From Streptomyces nigrescens (GTDB lineage Bacteria; Actinomycetota; Actinomycetes; Streptomycetales; Streptomycetaceae): a stretch of DNA of 64,000 nt. Numbering within the stretch: the stretch's first letter is position 1; the number at the start of each line of letters is the position of its first letter. The notes below the pieces were generated by a model, which saw only the letters and a list, made by a program, of their open reading frames with translations, had not been told where the DNA came from and searched no databases. The stretch covers positions 7,874,001-7,938,000 of the forward strand of contig AP026073.1 in assembly GCA_024349765.1 (NCBI GenBank). Direction: 5' to 3'. The position numbers and the translations under genes are program-made. Positions 48,667 to 60,459 of this stretch are shown in pieces.

Positions 48667-50517
48667 ATGGCACGTGCGGTCGGCATCGACCTGGGCACGA
48701 CGAACTCCGTCGTCAGTGTTCTTGAAGGCGGTGAGCCCACCGTCATCACCAACGCCGAGGGCGCCAGGACCACGCCGTCCGTCGTCGCTTTCGCGAAGAA
48801 CGGCGAGGTGCTGGTCGGCGAGGTGGCCAAGCGCCAGGCGGTCACCAACGTCGACAGGACGATCCGGTCGGTCAAGCGCCACATGGGCACCGACTGGAAG
48901 ATCGGCATTGACGGCAAGGACTTCAACCCGCAGCAGATGAGCGCCTTCATCCTGCAGAAGCTCAAGCGGGACGCCGAGGCGTATCTGGGCGAGAAGGTCG
49001 TCGACGCGGTCATCACCGTTCCGGCCTACTTCAACGACTCCGAGCGCCAGGCCACCAAGGAGGCCGGTGAGATCGCGGGCCTCAACGTCCTGCGCATCGT
49101 CAACGAGCCCACCGCGGCCGCCCTGGCCTACGGCCTGGAGAAGGACGACCAGACCATTCTGGTCTTCGACCTCGGTGGCGGCACCTTCGACGTCTCGCTG
49201 CTGGAGATCGGCGACGGCGTCGTCGAGGTGAAGGCCACCAACGGTGACAACCACCTCGGTGGTGACGACTGGGACCAGCGCGTCGTCGACTACCTGGTCA
49301 AGCAGTTCCAGAACGGCCACGGCGTCGACCTGTCCAAGGACAAGATGGCGCTGCAGCGTCTGCGCGAGGCCGCCGAGAAGGCGAAGATCGAGCTGTCGTC
49401 GTCCACCGAGACGACGATCAACCTGCCGTACATCACCGCCTCGGCCGAGGGCCCGCTGCACCTGGACGAGAAGCTCACCCGCTCGCAGTTCCAGCAGCTC
49501 ACCGCGGACCTGCTCGAGCGCTGCAAGACCCCGTTCCACAACGTGATCAAGGACGCCGGCATCCAGCTGGCCGAGATCGACCACGTGGTCCTGGTCGGCG
49601 GTTCGACCCGTATGCCGGCCGTCGCCGAGCTCGTCAAGGAGCTGACCGGCGGCAAGGACGCCAACAAGGGCGTCAACCCGGACGAGGTCGTGGCCATCGG
49701 CGCCACCCTGCAGGCCGGTGTCCTCAAGGGTGAGGTCAAGGACGTCCTCCTGCTGGACGTCACCCCGCTGTCCCTCGGCATCGAGACCAAGGGCGGCATC
49801 ATGACCAAGCTCATCGAGCGGAACACGACGATCCCGACCAAGCGGTCCGAGATCTTCACCACCGCCGAGGACAACCAGCCGTCCGTGCAGATCCAGGTCT
49901 ACCAGGGCGAGCGCGAGATCGCGGCGTACAACAAGAAGCTCGGGATGTTCGAGCTGACCGGTCTGCCGCCGGCCCCGCGTGGCGTCCCGCAGATCGAGGT
50001 CTCCTTCGACATCGACGCCAACGGCATCATGCACGTGACCGCGAAGGACCTGGGCACGGGCAAGGAGCAGAAGATGACCGTCACCGGCGGCTCCTCGCTG
50101 CCGAAGGACGAGGTCGACCGGATGCGGGAGGAGGCCGAGCGGTACGCGGACGAGGACCACAAGCGCCGCGAGGCCGCGGAGGCCCGCAACCAGGGCGAGC
50201 AGCTCGTCTACCAGACCGAGAAGTTCCTCAAGGACAACGAGGACAAGGTCCCGGGCGAGGTCAAGACCGAGGTCGAGGAAGCCGTCAATGAGCTGAAGGA
50301 GAAGCTCAAGGGCGAGGACACCGCGGAGATCCGCACCGCCACCGAGAAGGTCGCGGCCGTCTCCCAGAAGCTCGGCCAGGCCATGTACGCCGACGCGCAG
50401 GCCGCGGGCGCCGAGGGTGCTCCGGCCGGTGAGCAGGCCAAGGCCGACGCCGCCGACGACGTCGTGGACGCCGAGATCGTCGACGACGAGAAGCCCAAGA
50501 AGGACGGTGCCGCGTGA
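48667..50517 (+). CDS. dnaK: Hsp70 chaperone DnaK
   Basis: 616 residues from ATG 48667 (AGCTGGAGG upstream). It begins [20 protein letters not shown]. Phosphate-2 ([12 protein letters not shown]) and adenosine ([10 protein letters not shown]) motifs of the actin-like ATPase are intact. The substrate-binding domain starts after [14 protein letters not shown]. The C-terminal lid ends with the acidic tail [10 protein letters not shown]. First gene of the dnaK-grpE-dnaJ-hspR operon, repressed by HspR with DnaK as co-repressor in Streptomyces. Confidence 0.99.
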   Translation: MARAVGIDLGTTNSVVSVLEGGEPTVITNAEGARTTPSVVAFAKNGEVLVGEVAKRQAVTNVDRTIRSVKRHMGTDWKIGIDGKDFNPQQMSAFILQKLKRDAEAYLGEKVVDAVITVPAYFNDSERQATKEAGEIAGLNVLRIVNEPTAAALAYGLEKDDQTILVFDLGGGTFDVSLLEIGDGVVEVKATNGDNHLGGDDWDQRVVDYLVKQFQNGHGVDLSKDKMALQRLREAAEKAKIELSSSTETTINLPYITASAEGPLHLDEKLTRSQFQQLTADLLERCKTPFHNVIKDAGIQLAEIDHVVLVGGSTRMPAVAELVKELTGGKDANKGVNPDEVVAIGATLQAGVLKGEVKDVLLLDVTPLSLGIETKGGIMTKLIERNTTIPTKRSEIFTTAEDNQPSVQIQVYQGEREIAAYNKKLGMFELTGLPPAPRGVPQIEVSFDIDANGIMHVTAKDLGTGKEQKMTVTGGSSLPKDEVDRMREEAERYADEDHKRREAAEARNQGEQLVYQTEKFLKDNEDKVPGEVKTEVEEAVNELKEKLKGEDTAEIRTATEKVAAVSQKLGQAMYADAQAAGAEGAPAGEQAKADAADDVVDAEIVDDEKPKKDGAA

Positions 50518-51170
50518 CGGAGGAGACCCCGGGCTTCGAGGAGAAGCCCGACGTCCCCTCTGACGCCGCATCCCCCGAAGACGCGGCGCAGGAGGCCGAG
50601 TCCGCCGACACGGCGGGCTCGGCCCCGGCCGGGGACGTACCGGACGTAGCGCTCCAGGCGCAGCTGGACCAGGTGCGCTCGGCGCTCAACGAGCGCACGG
50701 CGGACCTCCAGCGGCTCCAGGCGGAGTACCAGAACTACCGCCGTCGGGTGGAACGGGACCGGGTCGCGGTCAAGGAGATCGCGTCGGCGAACCTCCTGTC
50801 CGAGCTCCTTCCCGTGCTCGACGACGTCGGCCGGGCGCGTGAACACGGCGAGCTGGTCGGCGGCTTCAAGTCGGTCGCCGAGTCGCTGGAAACCGTGGTC
50901 GCCAAGCTCGGTCTGCAGCAGTTCGGCAAGGAGGGCGAGCCCTTCGACCCGACGATCCACGAGGCCCTGATGCACTCGTACGCGCCGGACGTCACGGAGA
51001 CGACGTGCGTGGCGATTCTGCAGCCCGGGTATCGCATCGGTGAGCGAACGATCCGCCCCGCGCGGGTCGCCGTCGCCGAACCGCAGCCGGGCGCGCAGAG
51101 CGCCAAGTCCGCCTCGGACGAGGACGCCAAGGCTTCGGACGAGGAGAGCGGTGGCCCGGAAGAGGGCTGA
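50514..51170 (+). CDS. grpE: Nucleotide exchange factor GrpE
   Basis: 218 residues. GTG 50514 overlaps the dnaK stop (GTGA). An acidic disordered lead (1-45) is followed by the long GrpE coiled coil ([22 protein letters not shown]) and a beta domain with [10 protein letters not shown] and F-D-P-T-I-H-E-A-L. It releases ADP from DnaK. The acidic/Ser C-terminal tail is typical of streptomycetes. Confidence 0.98.
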   Translation: MTEETPGFEEKPDVPSDAASPEDAAQEAESADTAGSAPAGDVPDVALQAQLDQVRSALNERTADLQRLQAEYQNYRRRVERDRVAVKEIASANLLSELLPVLDDVGRAREHGELVGGFKSVAESLETVVAKLGLQQFGKEGEPFDPTIHEALMHSYAPDVTETTCVAILQPGYRIGERTIRPARVAVAEPQPGAQSAKSASDEDAKASDEESGGPEEG

Positions 51171-51215
51171 CGTGAGGACCGACAGAAGAACCGCGCGGGA
51201 GGAGGGACGTCGGGG

Positions 51216-52391
51216 ATGAGCACCAAGGACTTCGTCGAGAAGGACTACTACAAGGTCCTCGGCGTCCCCAAGGACGCCACCGAAGCGGAGATCAAGAAGG
51301 CGTACCGCAAGCTGGCCCGGGAGAACCACCCGGACGCCAACAAGGGCGACGCCAAGGCCGAGGAGCGCTTCAAGGAGATCTCCGAGGCCAATGACGTCCT
51401 GGGGGACGCCAAGCGCCGCAAGGAGTACGACGAGGCGCGCGCGCTGTTCGGCAACGGCGGCTTCCGGCCGGGGCCGGGCGGCGGCGGCAGCTTCAACTTC
51501 GACCTGGGCGACCTGTTCGGGGGCTCGGCTGGTGGCGGCGGCGGTGCCGGCGGCTTCGGCGGCGGGCTCGGCGACGTCTTCGGCGGTCTGTTCAACCGCG
51601 GCGGCGGCGCGGGTACGCGTACCCAGCCGCGGCGCGGCCAGGACGTCGAGTCCGAGGTGACGCTGAGCTTCACCGAGGCGGTCGACGGGGCCACGGTCCC
51701 GCTGCGGATGTCCAGCCAGGCGGCCTGCAAGGCCTGTTCGGGCACCGGCGACAAAAACGGTACGCCTCGGGTCTGCCCGACCTGTGTCGGCACCGGCCAG
51801 GTCAGCCGGGGCGCGGGCGGTGGCTTCTCGCTGACCGACCCGTGCGCCGACTGCAAGGGCCGCGGCCTGATCGCGCAGGACCCGTGCGACGTCTGCAAGG
51901 GCAGCGGACGGGCCACCAGCGCGCGCACGATGCAGGTCCGCATCCCCGCGGGCGTCTCCGACGGGCAGCGGATCCGGCTGCGCGGCAAGGGCGCCCCCGG
52001 TGAGCGGGGCGGCCCGGCCGGCGATCTGTACGTGGTCGTGCACGTCGGCGCCCACCCGGTCTTCGGCCGCAAGGGCGACAACCTCACCGTCACGGTGCCG
52101 GTCACCTTCCCGGAGGCGGCGCTCGGCGGCGAGGTGAAGGTGCCGACGCTGGGCGGCCCGCCGGTGACGCTGAAGGTGCCGGCCGGCACCCCCAATGGAC
52201 GCACGATGCGGGCCCGGGGCAAGGGCGCGGCCCGCAAGGACGGCACCCGGGGTGATCTGCTGGTCACCATCGAGGTCGTCGTTCCCAAGGACCTCAGCGA
52301 CGAGGCGAGGGAAGCGCTGGAGTCCTATCGCGAGGCGACCGCGGGGTCCGACCCGCGGGCGGAGCTGTTCCAGGCCGCGAAGGGAGCTTGA
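51216..52391 (+). CDS. dnaJ: Co-chaperone DnaJ
   Basis: 391 residues from ATG 51216. The J domain (8-73) has the H-P-D tripeptide. A Gly/Phe-rich region (80-135) follows. Four zinc-binding repeats C-K-A-C-S-G-T-G, C-P-T-C-V-G-T-G, C-A-D-C-K-G-R-G and C-D-V-C-K-G-S-G are complete, and the C-terminal substrate domain ends the protein. It stimulates the DnaK ATPase. This is the operon-encoded DnaJ, located between grpE and hspR. Confidence 0.98.
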   Translation: MSTKDFVEKDYYKVLGVPKDATEAEIKKAYRKLARENHPDANKGDAKAEERFKEISEANDVLGDAKRRKEYDEARALFGNGGFRPGPGGGGSFNFDLGDLFGGSAGGGGGAGGFGGGLGDVFGGLFNRGGGAGTRTQPRRGQDVESEVTLSFTEAVDGATVPLRMSSQAACKACSGTGDKNGTPRVCPTCVGTGQVSRGAGGGFSLTDPCADCKGRGLIAQDPCDVCKGSGRATSARTMQVRIPAGVSDGQRIRLRGKGAPGERGGPAGDLYVVVHVGAHPVFGRKGDNLTVTVPVTFPEAALGGEVKVPTLGGPPVTLKVPAGTPNGRTMRARGKGAARKDGTRGDLLVTIEVVVPKDLSDEAREALESYREATAGSDPRAELFQAAKGA

Positions 52392-52392
52392 G

Positions 52393-52845
52393 ATGGAGAG
52401 CCGGGGCGGGCAGCGTCGTAACCCCTATGAACTGACCGAAGAGTCGCCGGTGTACGTCATCTCCGTCGCGGCTCAGCTCTCCGGCCTGCATCCGCAGACC
52501 CTTCGGCAGTACGACCGGCTGGGGCTGGTCTCGCCCGACCGCACGGCCGGGCGGGGCCGCCGCTACTCCGCCCGGGACATCGAGCTGCTCCGCACGGTGC
52601 AGCAGCTGTCCCAGGACGAGGGCATCAACCTCGCCGGCATCAAGCGCATCATCGAGCTGGAGAACCAGGTCGCGGCCCTGCAGCAGCGGGTCGCCGAGCT
52701 GCAGGGCGCCCTGGAGGGCGCGGCCAGCGCGATGCAGCAGCGGGAGGCCGCGGTGCACGCCTCCTATCGGCGCGATCTGGTGCCGTATCAGGACGTGCAG
52801 CAGACCAGTGCGCTGGTGGTGTGGCGGCCGAAGCGGTCCGAGTGA
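52393..52845 (+). CDS. hspR: Heat-shock repressor HspR (MerR family)
   Basis: 150 residues, ATG 52393 one base after the dnaJ stop. A MerR HTH follows Y-V-I-S-V-A-A-Q-L-S-G-L-H-P-Q-T-L-R-Q-Y-D. A coiled coil (about 95-120) and a short tail ending V-V-W-R-P-K-R-S-E follow. The tail is where DnaK is known to touch HspR. It binds the HAIR repeats before dnaK and clpB, closing a feedback loop. Confidence 0.97.
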   Translation: MESRGGQRRNPYELTEESPVYVISVAAQLSGLHPQTLRQYDRLGLVSPDRTAGRGRRYSARDIELLRTVQQLSQDEGINLAGIKRIIELENQVAALQQRVAELQGALEGAASAMQQREAAVHASYRRDLVPYQDVQQTSALVVWRPKRSE

Positions 52846-52875
52846 CGGGCGCCGCGCCCTGTGGTTCACGGCCGG

Positions 52876-52909
52876 GGGCCGGGGTGGTGACGAGCCGCCC
52901 CGGCCCTTT
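52876..52909 (+). terminator. Terminator of the dnaK operon
   Basis: GGGCCGGGGTGG (52876-52887) pairs with CCGCCCCGGCCC (52895-52906) with one wobble, followed by TTT. Confidence 0.85.
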
Positions 52910-52966
52910 GCCGTGTGCGGGCGGGCGAGGGGCGTTGCCGGCCGGCCAGGGCCCTGCGCGGGGCGT

Positions 52967-53371
52967 TCAGCAGCCGTTGTAGCCCGCGGTCGGCATCGAC
53001 AGCCGGCGGTGCACCTGTGACTTCATCGCGAGCGTGTAGACCGGCTCGTCGAGGTCGGCGATCTCCAGCCGGACGCCGGCCGCCGCGCACCGGGCGCTGA
53101 ACTCGTCGGCGCCGTCGATGGCGTTCTCCAGCGCCCGCCGATTGGGCGTCACGAACACGTCGACCAGGCCCTTTTCGACGTCGCGCCACAGCGCGCTGTG
53201 GTCGGCGCGCAGGTGGTGCAGGGTGAGCTGGCAGGTCAGGTGGTAATCACGGGCCGCCGCCCACTGTTTGCACATGTCGTGCTGGCTGCGGTCATCGACC
53301 AGGAACGGATCCTCGTCCAGCTCGGACAGCGGCATCAGGCAGGCGATCGCCGTCACTCGGACCGAGTTCAT
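52967..53371 (-). CDS. Resolvase-like small protein without obvious active-site serine
   Basis: 134 residues from ATG 53371 with CCGGAGGG upstream. The order V-R-V-T-A-I-A-C-L strand, D-D-R-S-Q-H-D-M-C-K-Q-W-A-A helix, then V-F-V-T-P-N-R-R-A-L-E-N-A and E-I-A-D-L-D-E-P recalls the N-terminal catalytic fold of serine recombinases, but the nucleophile-bearing Y-x-R-x-S motif is not present. No DNA-binding domain follows. Its start overlaps the stop of a zinc-ribbon gene (ATGA), so the two are co-translated. Function unknown. Confidence 0.65.
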   Translation of the reverse strand: MNSVRVTAIACLMPLSELDEDPFLVDDRSQHDMCKQWAAARDYHLTCQLTLHHLRADHSALWRDVEKGLVDVFVTPNRRALENAIDGADEFSARCAAAGVRLEIADLDEPVYTLAMKSQVHRRLSMPTAGYNGC

Positions 53372-53604
53372 CGTGCCCTCCGGTGCGTGGCGACTGTGGG
53401 GGCGACGATACCCCCGAGGGCGGCCCGTGGAGGAGGGGCTGTACCGGGTGGCGAGGCGTATCCGCAGGCGTGGCAGATCTTCCAGCCGTCCTGGTTGACC
53501 GCGAGCTGGCCGCCGCAGCGCGGGCAGAGCTCGGCGTGCGGGCGGGGACGGGTGGGGCGCGGACGGCGCGGAGCGGTCGTCACGATGCGCAAAGCCGACG
53601 CCAT
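53368..53604 (-). CDS. Small zinc-ribbon protein
   Basis: 78 residues from ATG 53604, which follows TGGAGGCG. After a basic Pro/Arg-rich lead, E-L-C-P-R-C-G-G-Q-L-A-V-N-Q-D-G-W-K-I-C-H-A-C-G forms a compact zinc ribbon with four cysteines. Its stop overlaps the next start by four bases. Co-transcribed with the resolvase-like gene. Role unknown. Confidence 0.75.
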   Translation of the reverse strand: MASALRIVTTAPRRPRPTRPRPHAELCPRCGGQLAVNQDGWKICHACGYASPPGTAPPPRAALGGIVAPTVATHRRAR

Positions 53605-53767
53605 GGCGCCTCCAGCTGCCTTCTTCTGGCCGGGACGAGGCCGAAGTCGCCCGTCGTTGTCCGGTGCTGTTCGGTCCCCGTCGTACTTGAGTACCAGGTG
53701 ATGCTGTGACACCGGATGCGGAGGGTCCGTTTTCGGACAGGTGTGGACCAGGAGCCCCTGGGGGCGC

Positions 53768-54172
53768 TCAGGCCCGTCCCATGGCCCTGGTGACCGCGAT
53801 CTCGATCATGACCCGATCGGGGTTGGGAGCCGGCGTCCGGCCGTACCGCTCGGCGTACCGCGCGACCGCGTCGGCCACCGCCTCGGCCTCGGTCCGCACC
53901 CGCGCGACGCCCTCCAGGGTCGCCCAGCGGCCCCGGTCGACCTGGCACACCGCGACCCTCGCCCCGTCCGGCCCGGCGGCCAGCACGTTCTTGACCTTGG
54001 TGCTGTCCTTGCGCGTGATGACCCGCGCGATCCGCTGCTCCGCGTCGTAGGTGACCCCCACCGGAACGACGTGCGGCGTCCCGTTCGGCCGCGGCGTGGT
54101 GAGCGTCGACATCAGGTACTCGCCCCAGAAGGCGAGGTACTCGGGACTGAGGGCGCTGAGGTCGTGGGCCAT
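53768..54172 (-). CDS. Pyridoxamine-phosphate-oxidase-fold (PPOX/F420-dependent) oxidoreductase
   Basis: 134 residues from ATG 54172. Split-barrel pattern S-T-L-T-T-P-R-P-N-G-T-P-H-V-V-P-V-G-V, V-I-T-R-K-D-S-T-K-V-K-N-V (phosphate-binding), V-A-V-C-Q-V-D-R-G-R-W-A-T-L-E-G and V-M-I-E-I. Such actinobacterial proteins bind FMN or F420. It is divergent from clpB, and a HAIR element lies between them, so it may share heat-shock control. Confidence 0.85.
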   Translation of the reverse strand: MAHDLSALSPEYLAFWGEYLMSTLTTPRPNGTPHVVPVGVTYDAEQRIARVITRKDSTKVKNVLAAGPDGARVAVCQVDRGRWATLEGVARVRTEAEAVADAVARYAERYGRTPAPNPDRVMIEIAVTRAMGRA

Positions 54173-54227
54173 GCGGGCCAGCGTAATGGGGGGCAGGGTA
54201 AGGAGGGGCGCCGGAGCCTGAATCAGG

Positions 54228-54248
54228 CTTGAGTGGAATAGACTCAAC
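54228..54248. promoter_or_regulatory. HAIR repeat (HspR operator) between clpB and the PPOX gene
   Basis: CTTGAGT-N7-ACTCAAC matches the HAIR consensus at 13 of 14 positions. It is 89 bp upstream of the clpB start and 56 bp upstream of the divergent PPOX start. Confidence 0.92.
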
Positions 54249-54336
54249 TTATCGCACGTTGGCATAGGCAGGATTGGCTCAGGGAACCTGCGCCGGTACG
54301 GGCTATGGGCACGAGTACGAGGAGGATCACGAGGCC

Positions 54337-56973
<2,637 letters not shown>

Positions 56974-56979
56974 GCCGGC

Positions 56980-57012
56980 CCGGACCGGGCGGCGACCGCC
57001 CGCCCGGTCCGG
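56980..57012 (+). terminator. Hairpin downstream of clpB
   Basis: CCGGACCGGGC (56980-56990) pairs with GCCCGGTCCGG (57002-57012), 6 bp past the stop. Confidence 0.75.
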
Positions 57013-57144
57013 CCCGGTGCCGCCGGTGGATCGCCCGGATCATGCCCTTGACCCACACGTTGCCCGCACCGGCCCCGTCCGGGCTTGCCAGGGTGGGGCG
57101 GATGTGGGGGAGGATGGCAGGGACCATACGAAGGGAATTCCACG

Positions 57145-57681
57145 GTGAGCATCGACCCGTCCTCGATTCCGAATTTCGGGGGCCAGCCCGAACCGCAGCC
57201 GTCGGGGCCTGATGGTCCCGTCCTGCCAGACCAGGACCTGGTCAAGCAGCTCCTCGACCAGATGGAGCTGAAGTACGTAGTCGACGAGGAGGGTGACCTC
57301 GCCGCCCCGTGGGAGCAGTTCCGCACGTACTTCATGTTCCGGGGCGAGGAGGAGCAGCAGATCTTCTCCGTCCGCACGTTCTACGACCGTGTCCACGGCC
57401 TCGATGAGAAGTCGAAGCTGCTGGAGGCGATCGACGACTGGAACCGCCGGACGCTGTGGCCCAAGGCCTACACCCACACCCATGACGACGGCACGGTCCG
57501 TCTGATCGGTGAGGCATCGATGCTGATCGGCACCGGTGTTTCGCTCGAACACTTCGTGTCGAGCACGGTCAGCTGGGTTCGCGCCTCGATCGAATTCGAC
57601 AAGTGGATCGTCGAGCAGCTCGGTTTGGAGGCCGAGATCGACGGCGACTCCGACGACAAGCCGGGCGAGGAGGAGGGCTGA
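57145..57681 (+). CDS. YbjN-domain protein
   Basis: 178 residues from GTG 57145. A Pro/Gly-rich lead is followed by the YbjN fold: L-V-K-Q-L-L-D-Q-M-E-L-K-Y-V-V-D-E-E, F-R-T-Y-F-M-F-R-G-E-E, I-D-D-W-N-R-R-T-L-W-P-K-A-Y, and L-I-G-T-G-V-S-L-E-H-F. Family members are thought to be secretion-chaperone-like adaptors. The C-terminus is acidic. It is often found next to clpB in streptomycetes. Confidence 0.85.
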   Translation: MSIDPSSIPNFGGQPEPQPSGPDGPVLPDQDLVKQLLDQMELKYVVDEEGDLAAPWEQFRTYFMFRGEEEQQIFSVRTFYDRVHGLDEKSKLLEAIDDWNRRTLWPKAYTHTHDDGTVRLIGEASMLIGTGVSLEHFVSSTVSWVRASIEFDKWIVEQLGLEAEIDGDSDDKPGEEEG

Positions 57682-57710
57682 CGCCCCCCTTTCACCCCGG
57701 ACCCGGCTGC

Positions 57711-57742
57711 GCGGGCCCAGGAGCATCCGCTCCGGGGCCCGC
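57711..57742. terminator. Hairpin between convergent YbjN and aminotransferase genes
   Basis: GCGGGCCC-A-GGAGC (57711-57724) pairs with GCTCC-G-GGGCCCGC (57729-57742) with one internal mismatch and an ATCC loop. Confidence 0.85.
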
Positions 57743-57782
57743 GTCGTCGTGTGCGGGTCCTTCCGGCCGGCTGTCCGGCCGA

Positions 57783-58994
57783 CTATCCGGCCGTCAGCGC
57801 CTTCAGCCGCCCCGCCGCCTCCTGGAGGACCTCGATGCTCTTGCAGAAGGCGAAGCGGACGAAGGGGGTGCCCTGGTCCTTGTGGTCGTAGAAGACGGCG
57901 TTGGGGATGGCGACGACGCCGGCGCGCTCGGGCAGGGCGCGGCAGAAGGCGAAGCCGTCGCCGTCCTGGGACAGCTCGGCGCCGAGCGGGCGGATGTCGG
58001 TGGTGATGAAGTACGTGCCGGCGGGCCGGAAGACCCGGAAGCCGGCGTCGGCCAGGCCGGCGGCGAGCACATCGCGCTTGGCGCGCAGATCGTCGCGCAG
58101 CCCGGTGTAGTAGGCGTCGGGCAGGGCCAGTGCCTCGGCGACCGCGTACTGGAAGGGCCCGGCGGAGACGTAGGTGAGGAACTGCTTGGCCGAGCGGACC
58201 GCGGTGATCAGCTCCGGCGCCGCGGTGACCCAGCCGACCTTCCAGCCGGTGAAGGAGAAGGTCTTGCCGGCCGAGCTGATGGTGACGGTGCGGTCGCGCA
58301 TGCCGGGGAAGGACGCGAGGGGCAGGTGCTCGCCCTCGAAGACGAGGTGCTCGTAGACCTCGTCGGTGATCACGAGGAGGTCCCGCTCCACGGCCAGCGC
58401 GGCGATGGCGGAGAGCTCCTCGCGGGTCAGGACGGTGCCGGTGGGGTTGTGGGGGGTGTTGAGGAGGAGGAGGCGGGTGTCGTCGGTGACGGCGTCGCGC
58501 AGCTCGTCGAGGTCGAGGCGGTACGTACCGGATTCCGGCTCGGCGCGCAGGGTCACCGGCACCCGGCGGCCGCCCGCCATGGCGATGCAGGCGGCGTAGG
58601 AGTCGTAGTACGGCTCCAGCGCGACGACCTCGTCGCCCGGTTCGAGGAGGGCGAGCAGCGCGGCCGCGATGGCTTCGGTGGCGCCGGCGGTGACCAGGAC
58701 CTCGGTGTCGGGGTCGTACGCGAGGCCCAGGTGGCCGTAGAAGCGCTCCTGGTGGGCGGCGACGGCGGTGCGCAGCTCGGGGATGCCGGGGCCGGGCGGG
58801 TACTGGTTGCCGCGGCCGTCGCGCAGGGCGCGCACCGCCGCCTCCCGGACCTCCTCGGGGCCGTCGGCGTCCGGGAAGCCCTGGCCGAGGTTGAGGGAGC
58901 CGGTGCGTACGGCGAGTGCCGACATCTCGGCGAAGATCGTGGTGCCGAATTCGGCGAGGCGGCGATTGAGCAGCGGTCGGTCCATGCGCGCCAT
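57783..58994 (-). CDS. PLP-dependent class I/II aminotransferase
   Basis: 403 residues from ATG 58994 (ATG 58985 is possible). Motifs: N-L-G-Q-G-F-P-D, V-L-V-T-A-G-A-T-E-A-I, L-L-N-T-P-H-N-P-T-G, I-T-D-E-V-Y-E-H-L, and S-S-A-G-K-T-F-S-F-T-G-W-K-V-G-W, where the first Lys binds PLP. The pattern matches kynurenine/glutamine or N-succinyldiaminopimelate (DapC-like) aminotransferases; substrate not settled. Confidence 0.9.
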   Translation of the reverse strand: MARMDRPLLNRRLAEFGTTIFAEMSALAVRTGSLNLGQGFPDADGPEEVREAAVRALRDGRGNQYPPGPGIPELRTAVAAHQERFYGHLGLAYDPDTEVLVTAGATEAIAAALLALLEPGDEVVALEPYYDSYAACIAMAGGRRVPVTLRAEPESGTYRLDLDELRDAVTDDTRLLLLNTPHNPTGTVLTREELSAIAALAVERDLLVITDEVYEHLVFEGEHLPLASFPGMRDRTVTISSAGKTFSFTGWKVGWVTAAPELITAVRSAKQFLTYVSAGPFQYAVAEALALPDAYYTGLRDDLRAKRDVLAAGLADAGFRVFRPAGTYFITTDIRPLGAELSQDGDGFAFCRALPERAGVVAIPNAVFYDHKDQGTPFVRFAFCKSIEVLQEAAGRLKALTAG

Positions 58995-59184
58995 CCTGCG
59001 CCGAACCTCTGGACTTCCTCAACTGTGCTTTGAGACGCGGAGGGCCAGGGCATCAGCCCCACCACATCAAGGAGACAAGCGGCCGCCGACGCGGCGGCCG
59101 GCGGCCCGGGAGGGGCCGGGACGGCGCACCGGGCGCCGGACGGAGCGTGCCTCGCTTCGGGGGAGTGAAAGGAGTGTGAGGCAG

Positions 59185-59433
59185 ATGATGGGGTTCGTGT
59201 TCTTCGCGCTGGTCTGCGCGGTGGTGATCGGGGTCGTGGCCCTGGCGGTGCGCAACGGGGGCGGTGGCGGACGCGGCGGGAGCTCGGCCGGCGCCAGCTG
59301 GTGGGCGGGTGGTGACTCGGGGTCGAGCGGCCACCACGGCGGGCATCACGGCGGCGGTGGCCACCACGGCGGGCACTCGTGCGGCGGCGGCGGTGGCTGC
59401 GGTGGTGGCGGGGGCTGCGGCGGAGGGTCCTGA
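59185..59433 (+). CDS. Small membrane-anchored Gly/His/Cys-rich protein
   Basis: 82 residues from ATG 59185 after AAAGGAG. One N-terminal helix (M-G-F-V-F-F-A-L-V-C-A-V-V-I-G-V-V-A-L-A-V) is followed by tracts of H-H-G-G and C-G-G-G-G-G-C-G-G. The clustered His and Cys could hold metal. Low complexity and no known family make function unclear. The base composition follows coding GC skew. Confidence 0.65.
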   Translation: MMGFVFFALVCAVVIGVVALAVRNGGGGGRGGSSAGASWWAGGDSGSSGHHGGHHGGGGHHGGHSCGGGGGCGGGGGCGGGS

Positions 59434-59738
59434 GCCGTACACATGCGGGTGGCGCATGTACGTCCGCATATGCGCCCGGCGGGTCGCTGATGAGCGCCAA
59501 CACCCGCTGGGCGCACGGCAGTTGAACAGTTGAACTGCTAGGCCCTCTAGGGGATGGAAAGCCGGAGAACATGGGTAAAACTGCTGTGGTGACCGGGCAT
59601 TCATGATTCCCTCTTCATAGAGAATCCCCCACGTTCTCCGATTCCCACGTGGGCACGAGCCGGCAGGCAGACGTACATTCCTGATCCTTCACGGGCGGGC
59701 CGGCCCACCATTCCACTGCGTGCTTGCGGAGCCGACCC
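59434..59738. other. 305-bp region before the DUF2617 gene
   Basis: A perfect inverted repeat ACATGCG-GGTGG-CGCATGT lies at 59441-59459, a few bases past the Gly-rich gene, and the self-complementary 8-mer GCATATGC lies further on. The rest is promoter-like, AT-richer sequence. No RNA gene recognised. Confidence 0.5.
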
Positions 59739-60260
59739 ATGCTCACCACTTTGAAGACGGCGTACACCGATACCCGCGCCTGTGACCTGGCCTGGGCGCT
59801 GGACAGGGAACCCCTGCCGGCGCTGGCCGTACTCGACCTCCAACACCACGACATCCAGGTCCAGTTGAGGCTGCTCGGCGCCTCCCACCAGGTCATCCTC
59901 GAAGAGGAAAGCGGGACGTGTTCCGAGACCGTCGCCTGCATGCCGGGCAGCAGCACCCCGCTTCCGCTCGGCGTGGCCAAGCGGCTGGGGGACTGGGAGT
60001 ACGAGTTCGCCGCGCATGTGGAGACCCTGTCGCGCGGTTCGTTCGCGGGGCGCGCGCAGGAGTTGCTCGCGCTGGTCGCCGAGCATCCGTACGGGCTCGC
60101 CGGGACGTTCCCCGGTTCGCCGCACGCCTTCACGGCGCTGCTGGCGCAGTGCCAGCGGGACCAGGTGCGCTGGCGGACCTGGCACGCGTATCCGCAGGAG
60201 GGCCGTTTGGTGGCCACCCGGACCCGGGTGGGCGTACGCGCAGCGGTCGCGGCCGTCTAG
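59739..60260 (+). CDS. DUF2617-family protein
   Basis: 173 residues from ATG 59739. Features: L-A-V-L-D-L-Q-H-H-D-I-Q-V-Q-L-R-L-L-G-A-S-H-Q-V, Y-E-F-A-A-H-V, and H-P-Y-G-L-A-G-T-F-P-G-S-P-H-A-F-T-A-L. I recognise DUF2617, which in actinobacteria lies beside a membrane spermidine-synthase-like gene, as here (199 bp downstream). Function unknown. Confidence 0.8.
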   Translation: MLTTLKTAYTDTRACDLAWALDREPLPALAVLDLQHHDIQVQLRLLGASHQVILEEESGTCSETVACMPGSSTPLPLGVAKRLGDWEYEFAAHVETLSRGSFAGRAQELLALVAEHPYGLAGTFPGSPHAFTALLAQCQRDQVRWRTWHAYPQEGRLVATRTRVGVRAAVAAV

Positions 60261-60459
60261 AGCGGGCACCTCCCCTTGCGGGTACGCGCCCGGCGGGTGG
60301 AGAGGCGACGGGGCGCGCGGTGTGGTGCACGCGGGCGCACAACGCCCGCCGTCCGCCGTCGACTTGCGCTACGACTTCGCTCAACTGACGCGTGTAGCCC
60401 GCAGAGTGCACACGTGTGGGTGACCAATCAGTACGGAATCGTCACGTAGCGTTCACTTC

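Noticed and set aside
48649-50571. Minus-strand frame opposite dnaK
   Set aside because: A GC-rich shadow of dnaK, Leu/Val/Asp-rich without motifs.
54274-54336. Earlier ATG for ClpB
   Set aside because: The extra 21 residues have no ClpB similarity and begin near the HAIR operator/promoter; GTG 54337 gives the usual N-terminus.
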